Numbered from the stretch's first letter, positions 16,715 through 25,626 are shown. The stretch: 64,000 bases of DNA from RH-AL1 sp965198715 (GCA_965198715.1 CBDAPV010000002.1:434001-498000); one strand, 5' to 3'. Made by a program: numbers and translations. Notes: generated from the letters alone by a model not told the origin.

Positions 16715-17367
16715 ATGGAGGACGCCACCAATCGTTGTCTCGCAGTAAACACTCGACGGTGGCGGCGGGCTCTGCTCGCGGTCGCCGTCGCTACTGTTGT
16801 TGTTTTCGACGTCTCGGGCGCCGCCGCAGAAGGCGGCAGCGCCGGTGGAAGCATCGGCGGCTCAATCGGCGGGCTCGTCGGCGGAGGAGAGGGTGGCAGC
16901 AGCGGCGGGAGCATTGGCGGCAACATTGGCGGCAACATCGCACCGTCGCGGAGCAGGGAGCGGCGCCCGACCCGTGAACGGGCGGCGCGGCGAGAGCCCG
17001 CTCCCGTGGCTCGTCATGCACAGCGTGCCGCTCCGCTCGGCCGTCGCGCACAACATGCCGCCCGCTACGAACCGAGACGCGGCGCGGCGGAGGTGGCAAC
17101 GCCTTCGACGGCCTCTGGACCGTCACGACGAACGCCTGCGACGCCAGCAGCGGCAGGTTGCGTATAAGTGGCGGTCGCCTCTACGCCTAAGGGGGTGGCT
17201 CGTCGACGAGCGGGTCGGTGGCGCCGGGCGGTGCGCTTCACGCTGTAGGTCACACCTCCGGCGGGTTGACCCAGATCAGCTCCGGGCGCCTGTCCGGGTC
17301 CTCTGGAGGAGGGAGCTTCCGCCGCGCCGATGGTTGTACGGGGAGCTGGACCGCCTATCGCGGATGA
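16715..17367 (+). pseudogene. Decayed glycine-rich exported protein
   Basis: An ATG at 16715 begins a basic N-terminus with a signal-like hydrophobic stretch, then Gly-rich repeats (GGSIGGSIGG, GGSIGGNIGGN) and an Arg-rich linker. The expected C-terminal domain appears in a different frame from about 17092: GNAFDGLWTVTTNACD, then SGRLRISGGRLYA, an in-frame TAA at 17188-17190, and GSVAPGGALHAVG, SGRLSGSSGG, ADGCTGSWTAYRG before a TGA at 17365. This matches a widespread rhizobial family of small secreted proteins ending in a C-x-G-x-WTA motif. One frameshift (about 17080-17092) and one nonsense codon make it a likely pseudogene. If translated, the reading frame would stop at 17167 as a 150-residue Gly/Arg-rich peptide. 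The product's role is unknown. Confidence 0.65.
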
Positions 17368-17460
17368 TGGTCTGGGCAAACGCGCCCAACCGTCCCTTTG
17401 CCACCCTCGCGCAAGCTTGCTTCGGCATCATAAGCCCGAAGCAAGCATGAACCCACGCGC

Positions 17461-19092
17461 ATGAATTTCCAGGACCAGCTGCAAACCCTCGTCGCCAGCC
17501 TGCAGAGGCTCGGCTGGCGCAAGCTCGCGGCGCTCGGGGTCGTCGGCGTTTTGACGGCGGCCGTGGTCGGCTTCGGCGGCTATTGGCTGAGCCGTCCCGC
17601 CTACGAGACGCTCTACGGCGGCCTCGACCGTCAGGACGTCGCCAACATCGGCTCGGCCCTCACCGAGGCCGGCATCCCCTTCGACGTCGCCGCCGACGGC
17701 GCCAGCGTCAAGGTGCGCTATTCCGAGACCGCCCGCGCTCGCATGCTGCTCGCCGAAAAAGGCCTGCCGCATTCGGCCTCGTCGGGTTACGAGCTCTACG
17801 ACAAGCTCGGCTCGCTCGGCCTCACCTCCTTCATGCAGGACGTGACGCGGGTGCGCGCCACCGAGGGCGAGCTTGCCCGCACCATCCAGCTGATGAACGG
17901 CATCCGCGCCGCGCGCGTCCATATCGTGCTGCCCGACGAGGGCTCGTTTCGACGCGCCAAACAGCCGCCCTCGGCGTCCGTGATGATCCGCACCGAGACT
18001 ATCGCCGACGCGCGCACCGGCCAGGCGATCCGCCACCTTGTCGCCGCCGCCGTGCCCGGTATGACGATCGACCAGGTGACCGTGCTCAACACCGACGGCA
18101 CGCTGCTCTCGACCGGCGACGACCTCGCCGAGCAGGCGCCGGGCAAGATGCTTTCGCTCGAGAAGACGGTGTCGAAGGACATCCAGGACAACATCCGCCG
18201 CGAGCTCACCCCGTACCTTGGGCTGCACAACTTCCAGATCAGCGTCGCCGCCAAGCTTAACACCGACAACCGCCAGACCAACGAGACGATCTACAACCCG
18301 GACTCGCGGGTGGAGCGCTCGACCCGCGTGGTCAAGGAGAACAACACCACCTCGAACTCGACGAACCAGGCGCCGACCACCGTCGCCAGCGCCGTGCCGC
18401 AAGAGAAGTCGGCGGCGTCCGCGGCGGATGCCAAGAACGCGGCCACCGACAATTCCAAGCGGGAGGAGCTCACCAACTACGAGCTGTCGTCCAAGGTCGT
18501 GACCACAGTCAGCGGCGGTTACGGCATCGACCATCTCTCGATCGCAGTGCTGGTGAACCGTGCCTCGCTCACCAACGCGAAGGGCGGCACCCCCGAGGTG
18601 CAACTCGCCGATATCGAGGCACTGGTCGGTTCGGCGGCCGGGTTGCGCAAGGAGCGCGGCGATACGATCAAGGTGCTCGCCGCCGACTTCGCCGAGGCCG
18701 GGCACGACCTCGATCCGATCCCATCTCCCGGTATACTCGACGTCTTGATGCGCCAATCCGGGACCGCCATCAACGCGCTTGCCGTCATCGTGGTGGCGGT
18801 GCTGCTGATCGTGTTCGGCATCCGTCCGATGACCCGCGTGCTGCAGCCGGCGGAGGAACCAGCGGAGATGTCGCTCGCCGCGGCCGCTCCCTTGCCCGCC
18901 CTGGAAGGGCCGATCGAAGGCGATCTCGGGCTGCCGATCATCGACGCGCAATCCGAGGTCAACCTCATCGAGGACGTCACCAGTCGGCCGCGCCGCACGC
19001 CGCAGCGCCGTCTCGAGCAGATGGTCGAGTTCGATGAGGACCAGGCCGCCTTCATCCTCAAGCAATGGGTCGCGCGCGGAGGGCTCGCCTAA
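17461..19092 (+). CDS. fliF: Flagellar MS-ring protein FliF
   Basis: A 543-residue inner-membrane ring protein. Membrane segments lie at about 26-43 and near 435-456 (NALAVIVVAVLLIVFGIRP). Between them are the YscJ/FliF domain (ETLYGGLDRQDVANIGSALT, ARMLLAEKGLPHSASSGYEL, FMQDVTRVRATEGELARTIQ, ARVHIVLPDEGSFRR) and a long periplasmic region with NYELSSKVVTTVSGGYGIDH. The cytoplasmic tail ends AFILKQWVARG, a FliG-binding segment. FliG itself is not in the window. The stop codon overlaps the next gene's ATG (TAATG). In other rhizobia fliF is usually near visNR/flhB/fliG; here it follows the flagellins and the glycosyltransferase. Confidence 0.96.
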   Translation: MNFQDQLQTLVASLQRLGWRKLAALGVVGVLTAAVVGFGGYWLSRPAYETLYGGLDRQDVANIGSALTEAGIPFDVAADGASVKVRYSETARARMLLAEKGLPHSASSGYELYDKLGSLGLTSFMQDVTRVRATEGELARTIQLMNGIRAARVHIVLPDEGSFRRAKQPPSASVMIRTETIADARTGQAIRHLVAAAVPGMTIDQVTVLNTDGTLLSTGDDLAEQAPGKMLSLEKTVSKDIQDNIRRELTPYLGLHNFQISVAAKLNTDNRQTNETIYNPDSRVERSTRVVKENNTTSNSTNQAPTTVASAVPQEKSAASAADAKNAATDNSKREELTNYELSSKVVTTVSGGYGIDHLSIAVLVNRASLTNAKGGTPEVQLADIEALVGSAAGLRKERGDTIKVLAADFAEAGHDLDPIPSPGILDVLMRQSGTAINALAVIVVAVLLIVFGIRPMTRVLQPAEEPAEMSLAAAAPLPALEGPIEGDLGLPIIDAQSEVNLIEDVTSRPRRTPQRRLEQMVEFDEDQAAFILKQWVARGGLA

Positions 19093-19724
19093 TGCACGTG
19101 CCGCTCGCCCAGCACCTCGTCCGTTTCCCGCGCGTTCTGCCGGCCGGCATCGCTTGCGCGCCGGACGATGCGGAGGTCGCCGGCGACCTGTCGGAAACGA
19201 GCGTGACGATGACGATCGCCGCGCTTGAAGCGCGGCTCGAGGCGGCGTGCGACGTGCTGCGCAGTTCGTTGGAAGCCCAGCACGCTGCGGAGCGGGAACA
19301 CGCAGAAGCCGCGCACAACGAAGCACTCGCGACCGCCTTGGCCGAGGCCGCGGCGCGCCGCGACGCGGAGGAGGGTGCCGCCCTCGCCGCCCAGATCGCG
19401 AGTTCGATACAAGCCATTCACGACGTCGTGGTCGAGCAGCTCGCGAAGACGCTGCGGCCGCTGCTCGCTGAAGCCGTCGCGGCGCGCGCCGCCGCCACTC
19501 TCGTCGACATCGTTGAGCGCGTGCTCGCCGATCCGGATCATCCGGCTTTGACGATCCGCGGCCCGGCGCCGCTGCTCGCCGGCATTGAGGCGGCGTTGCG
19601 CACAGAGAGCGTGACCTTCGTGGTCGTCGATGGCGACGAGGTCTCCGTCGTAGCCAACGGCATCCTCATCGAGACGCGCTTGGCCGCCACGCTGGCTGCA
19701 TTCTCCATCACGGAATTGGCTTGA
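19092..19724 (+). CDS. FliH-like flagellar export regulator
   Basis: A 210-residue protein with an Ala/Glu-rich long helix, probably coiled coil (IAALEARLEAACDVLRSSLE through EAAARRDAEEGAALAAQI, about 38-110), and a C-terminal globular part (VDIVERVLADPDHPALTIRG, VTFVVVDGDEVSVVANGILI). This architecture matches FliH/YscL proteins, which bind FliI and tether it to the export gate. The ATG overlaps the fliF stop and the gene abuts motB. Sequence identity to FliH is weak by eye, so the call rests on architecture, length and position between fliF and motB. Confidence 0.65.
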   Translation: MHVPLAQHLVRFPRVLPAGIACAPDDAEVAGDLSETSVTMTIAALEARLEAACDVLRSSLEAQHAAEREHAEAAHNEALATALAEAAARRDAEEGAALAAQIASSIQAIHDVVVEQLAKTLRPLLAEAVAARAAATLVDIVERVLADPDHPALTIRGPAPLLAGIEAALRTESVTFVVVDGDEVSVVANGILIETRLAATLAAFSITELA

Positions 19725-19726
19725 CC

Positions 19727-20869
19727 ATGGCCGACGACGGCAAGCACCAAGAGATCGTCATCATCCGCCGTGGCGGCCACAGCGAGCATGAGGAGCACCA
19801 CGGCGGCGTCTGGAAGATCGCATTCGCCGACTTCATGACGGCGATGATGGCCTTCTTTCTCGTCATGTGGCTGATCAGCGCCAACGACAAGACGCGCGCC
19901 TCGGTCGCCCGCTATTTCAATCCCGTGCGCCTGATCGACGCGACGACGCAGCCTTCCGGCCTTCACGACGTCAAACAGGACAAGTCGGGCATCACCGCCT
20001 CACCCGAAATAAAGAAACTCACCAACGATAAAGGCGAACCGAAGAAGGCAGCCGATCAGCCCGCCCCGCCGAAGGAGACTTCGGCGCAGAAGGAGAAGCG
20101 CCTCGACGGCGCGCTGCGCGACAACCCGCTCGCCGCTTTGGCCGAGATCGCTTCGACAAGCGGGCAGGGCGATCGCGCCGGAGCCCAGCGTTCGACGGCG
20201 CCGGTGATCGGCCGGCGCGGCGGCGAGGCATTCCGCGATCCGTTCGCGCCTCCGCCGCCGGCGCCGGCAGGCCAGGGCGAAGGTGAGGAAGCCGCGGCCG
20301 AGCAGCTTGCGGCGGAGGTCACCGAGCTTGGCGAGAAGCGCGCGGCCAAAGTGGAGAAGGCTGCGGTTAAGACCTACGACAAGCCCGAGGTCGAAGATGT
20401 AGAAGCCAAGCATGGCGACGCCGAAAGAAAAGCCGTCATGCGTGCGTTGACGGCCGGTCCATACGATGCGCCTGGGCCCAAGGTCGATGTTCGCCGCACG
20501 GTGGAGGGTCTTGTTTTCAGCCTCACGGATACGGCTGACTTCTCGATGTTCACCAACGGTTCGGCCGTGCCGGCGCGTCAGGTCATCCTGATGATGGATC
20601 GCGTCGCCGGCGTGATCAAGGCCAAGCCGGGCACCGTCATCGTGCGTGGCTACACCGACAACAAGCCCTATCGCGGCAAACGTTACGACAACTGGCACCT
20701 GTCGCTCGATCGCGCCCAGGTTGCCCACTATATGCTCGTCCACGGCGGGCTCGACGACGCGCGCGTCGCCCACGTCGAGGGCTACGCCGACCGTGGCGTG
20801 CGCCCCGGCGTCGATCCTGCGAGCCCTCTCAACCGTCGCATTGAAATCCTGCTCAAGGATGCCGGCTGA
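19727..20869 (+). CDS. motB: Flagellar motor stator protein MotB
   Basis: A 380-residue stator subunit. One membrane segment (about 33-52, FADFMTAMMAFFLVMWLISA) carries the proton-binding Asp35, followed by the plug region and a long Ala/Pro/Glu-rich linker (about 90-230). The C-terminal OmpA-like peptidoglycan-binding domain includes VIVRGYTDNKPYRGKRYDNW and LSLDRAQVAHYM. The ATG at 19727 is preferred to the TTG at 19721. The extended linker is usual in rhizobial MotB, which interacts with MotC. motA is not in the window. Confidence 0.95.
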   Translation: MADDGKHQEIVIIRRGGHSEHEEHHGGVWKIAFADFMTAMMAFFLVMWLISANDKTRASVARYFNPVRLIDATTQPSGLHDVKQDKSGITASPEIKKLTNDKGEPKKAADQPAPPKETSAQKEKRLDGALRDNPLAALAEIASTSGQGDRAGAQRSTAPVIGRRGGEAFRDPFAPPPPAPAGQGEGEEAAAEQLAAEVTELGEKRAAKVEKAAVKTYDKPEVEDVEAKHGDAERKAVMRALTAGPYDAPGPKVDVRRTVEGLVFSLTDTADFSMFTNGSAVPARQVILMMDRVAGVIKAKPGTVIVRGYTDNKPYRGKRYDNWHLSLDRAQVAHYMLVHGGLDDARVAHVEGYADRGVRPGVDPASPLNRRIEILLKDAG

Positions 20870-21999
20870 TGCGACGATTGCTCGTCGTCGCAGCGCTCGC
20901 CACGGCGCTCGCCGGCAGTGCCGCGAATGGCGGCGATGCGCCGCCATACAAGACGGTGCGGGCCATGCAGGCGCTCGAGGATCGCATCGCGGGTGGCGAC
21001 GCCCTTGCGCAAGCGGCCCGCAACAAGGCAATTGTCCGCCTGGGAGAGAGCTTCGCCGACATGCCCGTCGAGACCTGGCATGATCTGCGCAACGCCCGTG
21101 CGCTCGTCGTCTACCTTTTCAGCGGCGGCGATCCGGTTGTTCTCGCGCGCGCGATCCAACCCGAGGCGCTGCACAAAGAGGCCGATGCGCTCTATCGCGG
21201 AGCGCTCGCCTATGCCGGCGGCGACGATGAAGACGCGCGCAGCTTGTTGCTCAAGGTCGATGCCAAGACCTTGCCCAACGGGCTGGCAGGGCACCTCGCC
21301 CTGATCCAGGCGACGCTCATCGAGCCTACCGACAAATCGAAAGCGCTGGCCCTGCTCGACCTCACTCGACTTCTCGAGCCGGGTACGCTCGTCGAGGAGG
21401 CGGCCCTGCGCAAGCAGATGTCGCTGATTGGCAGCGGCGGCGATCTCGATAAGCTGTATCTGCTCGAGCGACGCTACCAGGCTGCTTTCGCCCGCTCGAT
21501 CTACGTAGAGAACTACAAGCAGCTGGTCAGTGCGCTGGCGGCGCAGGTGGCCGAAACCAACACATCGATGGGCAACGACAGGCTCATGCGGCTGCTGGCC
21601 CCGCTCGCTCGCGAGGACCGGCGGCGCCTCTATCTCGCGACCGCGCGCAAGGAAGCCGTCGCCGGCCACCTGGTCTCGGCGCCTTTCGCAGCCATGGAGG
21701 GCGGCAAGCTCGCCGAGAAAGGCACGCGCGACGAGACGCGCGCGCAACTCTACTATGGCGCCTCCGCTCTTGTCGGCGATGCCTACGATAAGGCGCTGGC
21801 GGCGGTGGTGGCAGCGCCACCAGATCGGCTGGATGAGCGCGACAAGATACTGCGCATCGCCGCGCTCGACATGGCCGCGACGATGCGTGCCGCGCCATCA
21901 GGCCCGGTTGCGCCATCGGTGGGCGAAACCGCGTTCCTGGCTAAAGGCGAGGCAGCCCTGAACGCCGCCCAGACGACCCTGCAGAGCGTTGGAAAATGA
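20869..21999 (+). CDS. motC: Periplasmic motor protein MotC
   Basis: A 376-residue exported protein with a signal peptide (about 1-19). The mature part is alpha-helical and includes KTVRAMQALEDRIAGGDALA, TWHDLRNARALVVYLFSGGD and LLLKVDAKTLPNGLAGHLAL, matching rhizobial MotC. MotC binds the periplasmic part of MotB and is needed for torque; MotE (9228) is its chaperone. The ATG overlaps the motB stop and the stop overlaps the fliK start, showing tight coupling of motB-motC-fliK. Confidence 0.92.
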   Translation: MRRLLVVAALATALAGSAANGGDAPPYKTVRAMQALEDRIAGGDALAQAARNKAIVRLGESFADMPVETWHDLRNARALVVYLFSGGDPVVLARAIQPEALHKEADALYRGALAYAGGDDEDARSLLLKVDAKTLPNGLAGHLALIQATLIEPTDKSKALALLDLTRLLEPGTLVEEAALRKQMSLIGSGGDLDKLYLLERRYQAAFARSIYVENYKQLVSALAAQVAETNTSMGNDRLMRLLAPLAREDRRRLYLATARKEAVAGHLVSAPFAAMEGGKLAEKGTRDETRAQLYYGASALVGDAYDKALAAVVAAPPDRLDERDKILRIAALDMAATMRAAPSGPVAPSVGETAFLAKGEAALNAAQTTLQSVGK

Positions 22000-24824
22000 A
22001 GCTCTCTACCCTCCTATCGCTGCCATCGAGTGGCGGCCTTTCGTCATCGGCCCGCAACGCCGCCGACAACACGACCGGCGACGCTTTCGGATCGTTGTTG
22101 AACGGCATGGCCAAGGATAGTTCCGCGAGAACGCCTACGGACAGCGCAAGTGGCCAGCAGAACGCGGAGACGACGGGTTCGTCAGGTGCTTTTGTCACGG
22201 GTGCAATCGCGCCGGCCCTCACCGCAAGTGGCCAACAAGCTGCGAAGGCGACGGGCTCAACAGCGCTATCGTTGGCAGGCGCGATCGTGCCGACGATTCT
22301 TTCGCTTGGCCAACTCGCCGCTGGGACGACGGGCTCGGCGGGCGTGATCGCGACGGATGCCCTCGCGCCTACGGCTATCCCGACTGGTCAGACGGCCGCG
22401 GGGACGACGGGCTCGGCGGGCGCGATCGCGACGGATGCCCTCGCGCCTACGGCTATCCCGACTGGTCAGACGTCCGCGGGGACGACGGGCTCGGCGGGCG
22501 CGATCGCGACGGATGCCCTCGCGCCTACGGTCATCCCGACTGGTCAGACGTCCGCTGGGACGACGGGCTCGGCGGGCGTGATCGCGACGGATGCCCTCGC
22601 GCCTACGGTCATCCCGACTGGTCAGACGTCCGCTGGGACGACGGGCTCGGCGGGCGTGATCGCGACGGATGCCCTCGCGCCTCCGGTCATCCCAACTGGT
22701 CAACCGGCCGCGGGGACGACGAGTTCGGCAAGCGTGATCGCGACGGATGCCCTCGCGCCTCCGGTCATCCCAACTGGTCAACCGGCCGCGGGGACGACGG
22801 GCTCGGCGGGCGTGATCGCGACGGATGCCCTCGCGCCTACGGTCATCCCGACTGGTCAGACGTCCGCTGGGACGACGGGCTCGGCGGGCGTGATCGCGAC
22901 GGATGCCCTCGCGCCTACGGTCATCCCGACTGGTCAGACGGCCGCTGGGACGACGGGCTCGGCGGGCGTGATCGCGACGGATGCCCTCGCGCCTCCGGTC
23001 ATCCCGACTGGTCAACCGGCCGCGGGGACGACGGGCTCGGCAAGCGTGATCGCGACGGATGCCCTCGCGCCTCCGGTCATCCCGACTGGTCAATCGGCCG
23101 TAGACGCGTCGGTCTCGGCGGGGGTCGCCGTTGCGAGCGCAGTCGTCTCGACGGATCTTTCGATTGGCGGACAGGCCGCGGACACAAAGGGCATCGCGAG
23201 CGTCTCTGTGACCGGCGTATCCGGCGGCAAGCCGCACGCCGTCAACTCGCAACCGACCATACCTTCGGAAGCAAAACAACCACGATCCGACGCGGCGGTC
23301 ACCGCGATCGCACCCGTTCAAGGCAACGGTTACATCGCGAACGGCACTGACGTGGCCAGCCTCCTGACCCTCGCGGCGCGTGCGGCAGATGCCCCGCAAA
23401 ACGGGGCTGCTCCGTTGGCGCCGGTCAACGCCGCGTTCGTCGCGACAATCGTTGCGTCCGGGGTGAAGGAGGCGAGCCTCAGCCGCACGGTCGACACCAG
23501 CTCGGTTGGGTCCAGCGAAGACATCTCCGCCGACGCCGGCCTGCATGCAAGCGGTCGGCTTGCCAAAAGGCGTTCCGCTTCCGAAAGCAGTGACGGGTCG
23601 AACGGGGAAGCCCAAGCTGCGGCTGCAGCGGTTCCACAGGTTGCCGCCGGGCTTGTCGCGGCGACTAAGATACTCGCTAACGCCGCGGTGCCGAACGCTT
23701 CCGATCTCACGACGACGCCTGCGAACGTCGTCGCTAAAGCTCATGCCGAGGCCACGGCGCCCGGTAAGGACGCGGCGACGGGTGCCGCATCCGCTTACGA
23801 CGCGACGCAGCCGCCCCTCGCTGATCTACCGCAGGTCGCAGCCATCGACGATCCCCGTGCACCGTTGCAGCCGCTTGGCAATGAATCGCCGGTCGACGCA
23901 GCCATCGTCCCCGGCACGGTGCAGGTGGAGAGCCATCTCGGCTTCTTCCGCAGCGCCCCCGTTTCTGGAACAGAGCCGCCGCGGGACAGCAGGAGCGCCG
24001 AGACCGAGACGGAAGGTGTCGAGAGTAGTGGTCTTGCGACCATGGTAAACAATTCGGGTGCTCCTGCCGCATTGCGCCGGACCAGCCTCGCCGCGACTGC
24101 TGCCATCTCGCTTACGACAGGAGCGAGAGCTGCCGGCGTCGGGGAAGCCGACACAAGACCGGCAAGCGCCGCGACCATCCAAGACGCTTCCTCGCCGAAC
24201 AGTCCCGCCAGCATCTCGCCGACGTCGAAGCCGGCGTCCGAGGAGCTTGGCCAAGTCGCACCGGACATTACCGGCGCCGCGCCCGTGACGCCTGTCATGT
24301 CGATCGTCATACCGAGCCCGCAGACCACGGCGCCCGTAGCGATCCAGGTCGCCGACGGCGTTGCCGCGCTGGCTGCAGCGGTGCCGAATGAGAATCAACT
24401 CGGCACGCAGGTGGCACCGGCCCGCAGCATGGCGTTGCAGCTCTCGCCCGCAGGGTTGGGGACGCTCACCGTCCACCTGCACGTCGTCGGTCGAGCGCTC
24501 GATGTCCGTCTCGAAGCCTCGGAGGGGAGCACCGCGGCGATAATCGATCGCGATCGTGATGCGCTCTCAGGTGCGCTGCGCGGCAAGGACTATCAGCTGC
24601 AATCTCTCAGCGTCACGACCCAAGATGCCACGATGCCAGGAGGCACCAATGCCGAGCGCGGCACCAATTCCGGTTCGTCCGGCCCATCTCGAGACGGTGG
24701 ATCGTTCGGCGGACGCTCCGGAGATCAGGGTTCACGCGATGAGCCGGATCAAGCCGCGCGGCCCTCGCGCGGGCCGACGGAGGAGCTTGCTGGGGAGCGC
24801 GGCGGTTCTTCTCTGTTTGTCTGA
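21996..24824 (+). CDS. fliK: Flagellar hook-length control protein FliK (MotD-type) with repeat region
   Basis: A 942-residue protein, long for the family. The C-terminal FliK domain is recognisable at about 808-880: MALQLSPAGLGTLTVHLHV, VRLEASEGSTAAIIDRDRDA and LRGKDYQLQSLSVTTQD, which would switch export specificity from hook to filament. Residues 56-393 are 13 tandem units of 26 residues, ten nearly perfect. The rest of the N-terminal half is low complexity (Ala, Ser, Thr, Pro), as expected for a secreted ruler. In Sinorhizobium the gene at this position was called motD. The 3' end overlaps the lytic transglycosylase gene by 86 bp. Because each repeat is in frame, copy number changes would alter ruler length without breaking the gene. 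Confidence 0.9.
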   Translation: MKLSTLLSLPSSGGLSSSARNAADNTTGDAFGSLLNGMAKDSSARTPTDSASGQQNAETTGSSGAFVTGAIAPALTASGQQAAKATGSTALSLAGAIVPTILSLGQLAAGTTGSAGVIATDALAPTAIPTGQTAAGTTGSAGAIATDALAPTAIPTGQTSAGTTGSAGAIATDALAPTVIPTGQTSAGTTGSAGVIATDALAPTVIPTGQTSAGTTGSAGVIATDALAPPVIPTGQPAAGTTSSASVIATDALAPPVIPTGQPAAGTTGSAGVIATDALAPTVIPTGQTSAGTTGSAGVIATDALAPTVIPTGQTAAGTTGSAGVIATDALAPPVIPTGQPAAGTTGSASVIATDALAPPVIPTGQSAVDASVSAGVAVASAVVSTDLSIGGQAADTKGIASVSVTGVSGGKPHAVNSQPTIPSEAKQPRSDAAVTAIAPVQGNGYIANGTDVASLLTLAARAADAPQNGAAPLAPVNAAFVATIVASGVKEASLSRTVDTSSVGSSEDISADAGLHASGRLAKRRSASESSDGSNGEAQAAAAAVPQVAAGLVAATKILANAAVPNASDLTTTPANVVAKAHAEATAPGKDAATGAASAYDATQPPLADLPQVAAIDDPRAPLQPLGNESPVDAAIVPGTVQVESHLGFFRSAPVSGTEPPRDSRSAETETEGVESSGLATMVNNSGAPAALRRTSLAATAAISLTTGARAAGVGEADTRPASAATIQDASSPNSPASISPTSKPASEELGQVAPDITGAAPVTPVMSIVIPSPQTTAPVAIQVADGVAALAAAVPNENQLGTQVAPARSMALQLSPAGLGTLTVHLHVVGRALDVRLEASEGSTAAIIDRDRDALSGALRGKDYQLQSLSVTTQDATMPGGTNAERGTNSGSSGPSRDGGSFGGRSGDQGSRDEPDQAARPSRGPTEELAGERGGSSLFV
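22161..23174 (+). repeat. 78-bp tandem repeat, about 13 units, inside fliK
   Basis: Ten units from 22317 to 23096 are nearly identical; the core reads TTGSAGVIATDALAP plus VIPTGQ in the protein. Two diverged units precede (22161-22316) and one follows (23097-23174). The period is exactly 78 bp (26 codons). Variation between units is a few bases: GTC or GCT for one codon, ACG or CCG for another, and two units with AGCGTG in place of GGCGTG. Confidence 0.95.
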
Positions 24825-25416
24825 AGCTGTTGTCGCGCGAGCGGCTTCGCCGTTGCCGCCTACCTGCGAGCGCGAGATCGCCGGGGCGGCGAGCCGCTAC
24901 GGCATTCCTCTCGCGGTCTTCTACGCCGTCGGCTTGAACGAGACGGGTGTGCGCGGCCGACTGCAGCCATTCGCGATGAACATCGACGGCCGCGCCGTCA
25001 TCCATCGTAGCCTATCCGAGGCGCTCGAGGGTTTCCACAAGGCCAAGGCCGACGGCGCCAGGATGATCGACGTTGGCTGCATGCAGATCAACCATCATTA
25101 TCACGCTGCGCGCTTCGGCTCGCTCGAGGCGATGTTCGATCCCGCTCAGAACGTCGATTACGCCGCGCGCTTCCTGCGCGAGCTCAAGGAGCGCGAGCAT
25201 ACATGGACGATGGCGGTGGCGCGCTACAATGCCGGACCCAATAACGACCCGGCGCAGAAGATCTACGTCTGCGGGGTCTTGCGGCGAATGGTGGCGAGTG
25301 GCTTCGGAGCATGGACCGAATCAGCGAAAAATTTTTGCTTCTCACCAAGCGTTGCAAAATCGCCAGCATCCGCCTTGCCGCCTGTTCGGAGCGTCGAAGA
25401 CAACGGTGATGGTTAA
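24739..25416 (+). CDS. Flagellar-cluster lytic transglycosylase
   Basis: A 225-residue exported peptidoglycan lytic transglycosylase that would open the cell wall for the rod. A twin-Arg-like basic N-terminus and hydrophobic segment (about 16-36) form the signal peptide. The SLT-type fold shows CEREIAGAASRYGIPLAVFY, the catalytic Glu in GLNETG, IDVGCMQINHHYHA, NVDYAARFLRELKE and AVARYNAGPNN. Equivalent genes (Sinorhizobium orf38) sit between fliK/motD and rem. The ATG at 24739, with an AGGG 8 bases upstream, lies inside the fliK 3' end; the frame is open further upstream but without a signal sequence. Its stop codon falls within a CtrA-like site. Confidence 0.9.
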   Translation: MSRIKPRGPRAGRRRSLLGSAAVLLCLSEAVVARAASPLPPTCEREIAGAASRYGIPLAVFYAVGLNETGVRGRLQPFAMNIDGRAVIHRSLSEALEGFHKAKADGARMIDVGCMQINHHYHAARFGSLEAMFDPAQNVDYAARFLRELKEREHTWTMAVARYNAGPNNDPAQKIYVCGVLRRMVASGFGAWTESAKNFCFSPSVAKSPASALPPVRSVEDNGDG

Positions 25417-25427
25417 TTACCGCTTAA
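25413..25427 (+). promoter_or_regulatory. CtrA-like binding site upstream of ftcR
   Basis: TTAA, seven bases (TTACCGC), TTAA: a perfect match to the alphaproteobacterial CtrA consensus TTAA-N7-TTAA. It overlaps the stop codon of the transglycosylase gene and lies 200 bp upstream of the ftcR ATG. CtrA controls early flagellar genes in Caulobacter and relatives. Actual binding is not shown. Confidence 0.55.
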
Positions 25428-25558
25428 CAGCGCGCCCGCTTCGTCGCGTTTGTTTACGAATTCTCAATCGAAACGCGTAGCTTTCACAACATCGCGCCGC
25501 AAACGGCAATTCGTAATTAATTTTTAACCAAGCTTGCCGCTGCCTCTAAGCCGAAAGG

Positions 25559-25573
25559 TTAATTACCGTTTAC
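25559..25573 (+). promoter_or_regulatory. Second CtrA-like half-matching site upstream of ftcR
   Basis: TTAA-TTACCGT-TTAC repeats the first 14 bases of the upstream site with one change before the second half, whose last base is C. The 12-base string GGTTAATTACCG is shared by both copies (25411 and 25557). It lies 54 bp upstream of the ftcR ATG, followed by an AT-rich stretch with repeated TTTAC or CTTAC, where a promoter is likely. Confidence 0.4.
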
Positions 25574-25626
25574 CCTCATTCTTTACGCTTTGCTTACCTT
25601 GGTCGCAACGCAAGACGGGGGTCGCG

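Noticed and set aside
22161..23174. CRISPR array
   Set aside because: The 78-bp repeats are directly adjacent, have no spacers, and keep an open coding frame in fliK.
22266..23744. A 492-residue Arg-rich repetitive frame on the minus strand
   Set aside because: It is the antisense reading of the fliK tandem repeat; the composition is extreme and no start signal is present.
24556..24738. Upstream extension of the lytic transglycosylase within fliK
   Set aside because: The added 61 residues are not conserved and would bury the signal peptide; the ATG at 24739 has a ribosome binding site.
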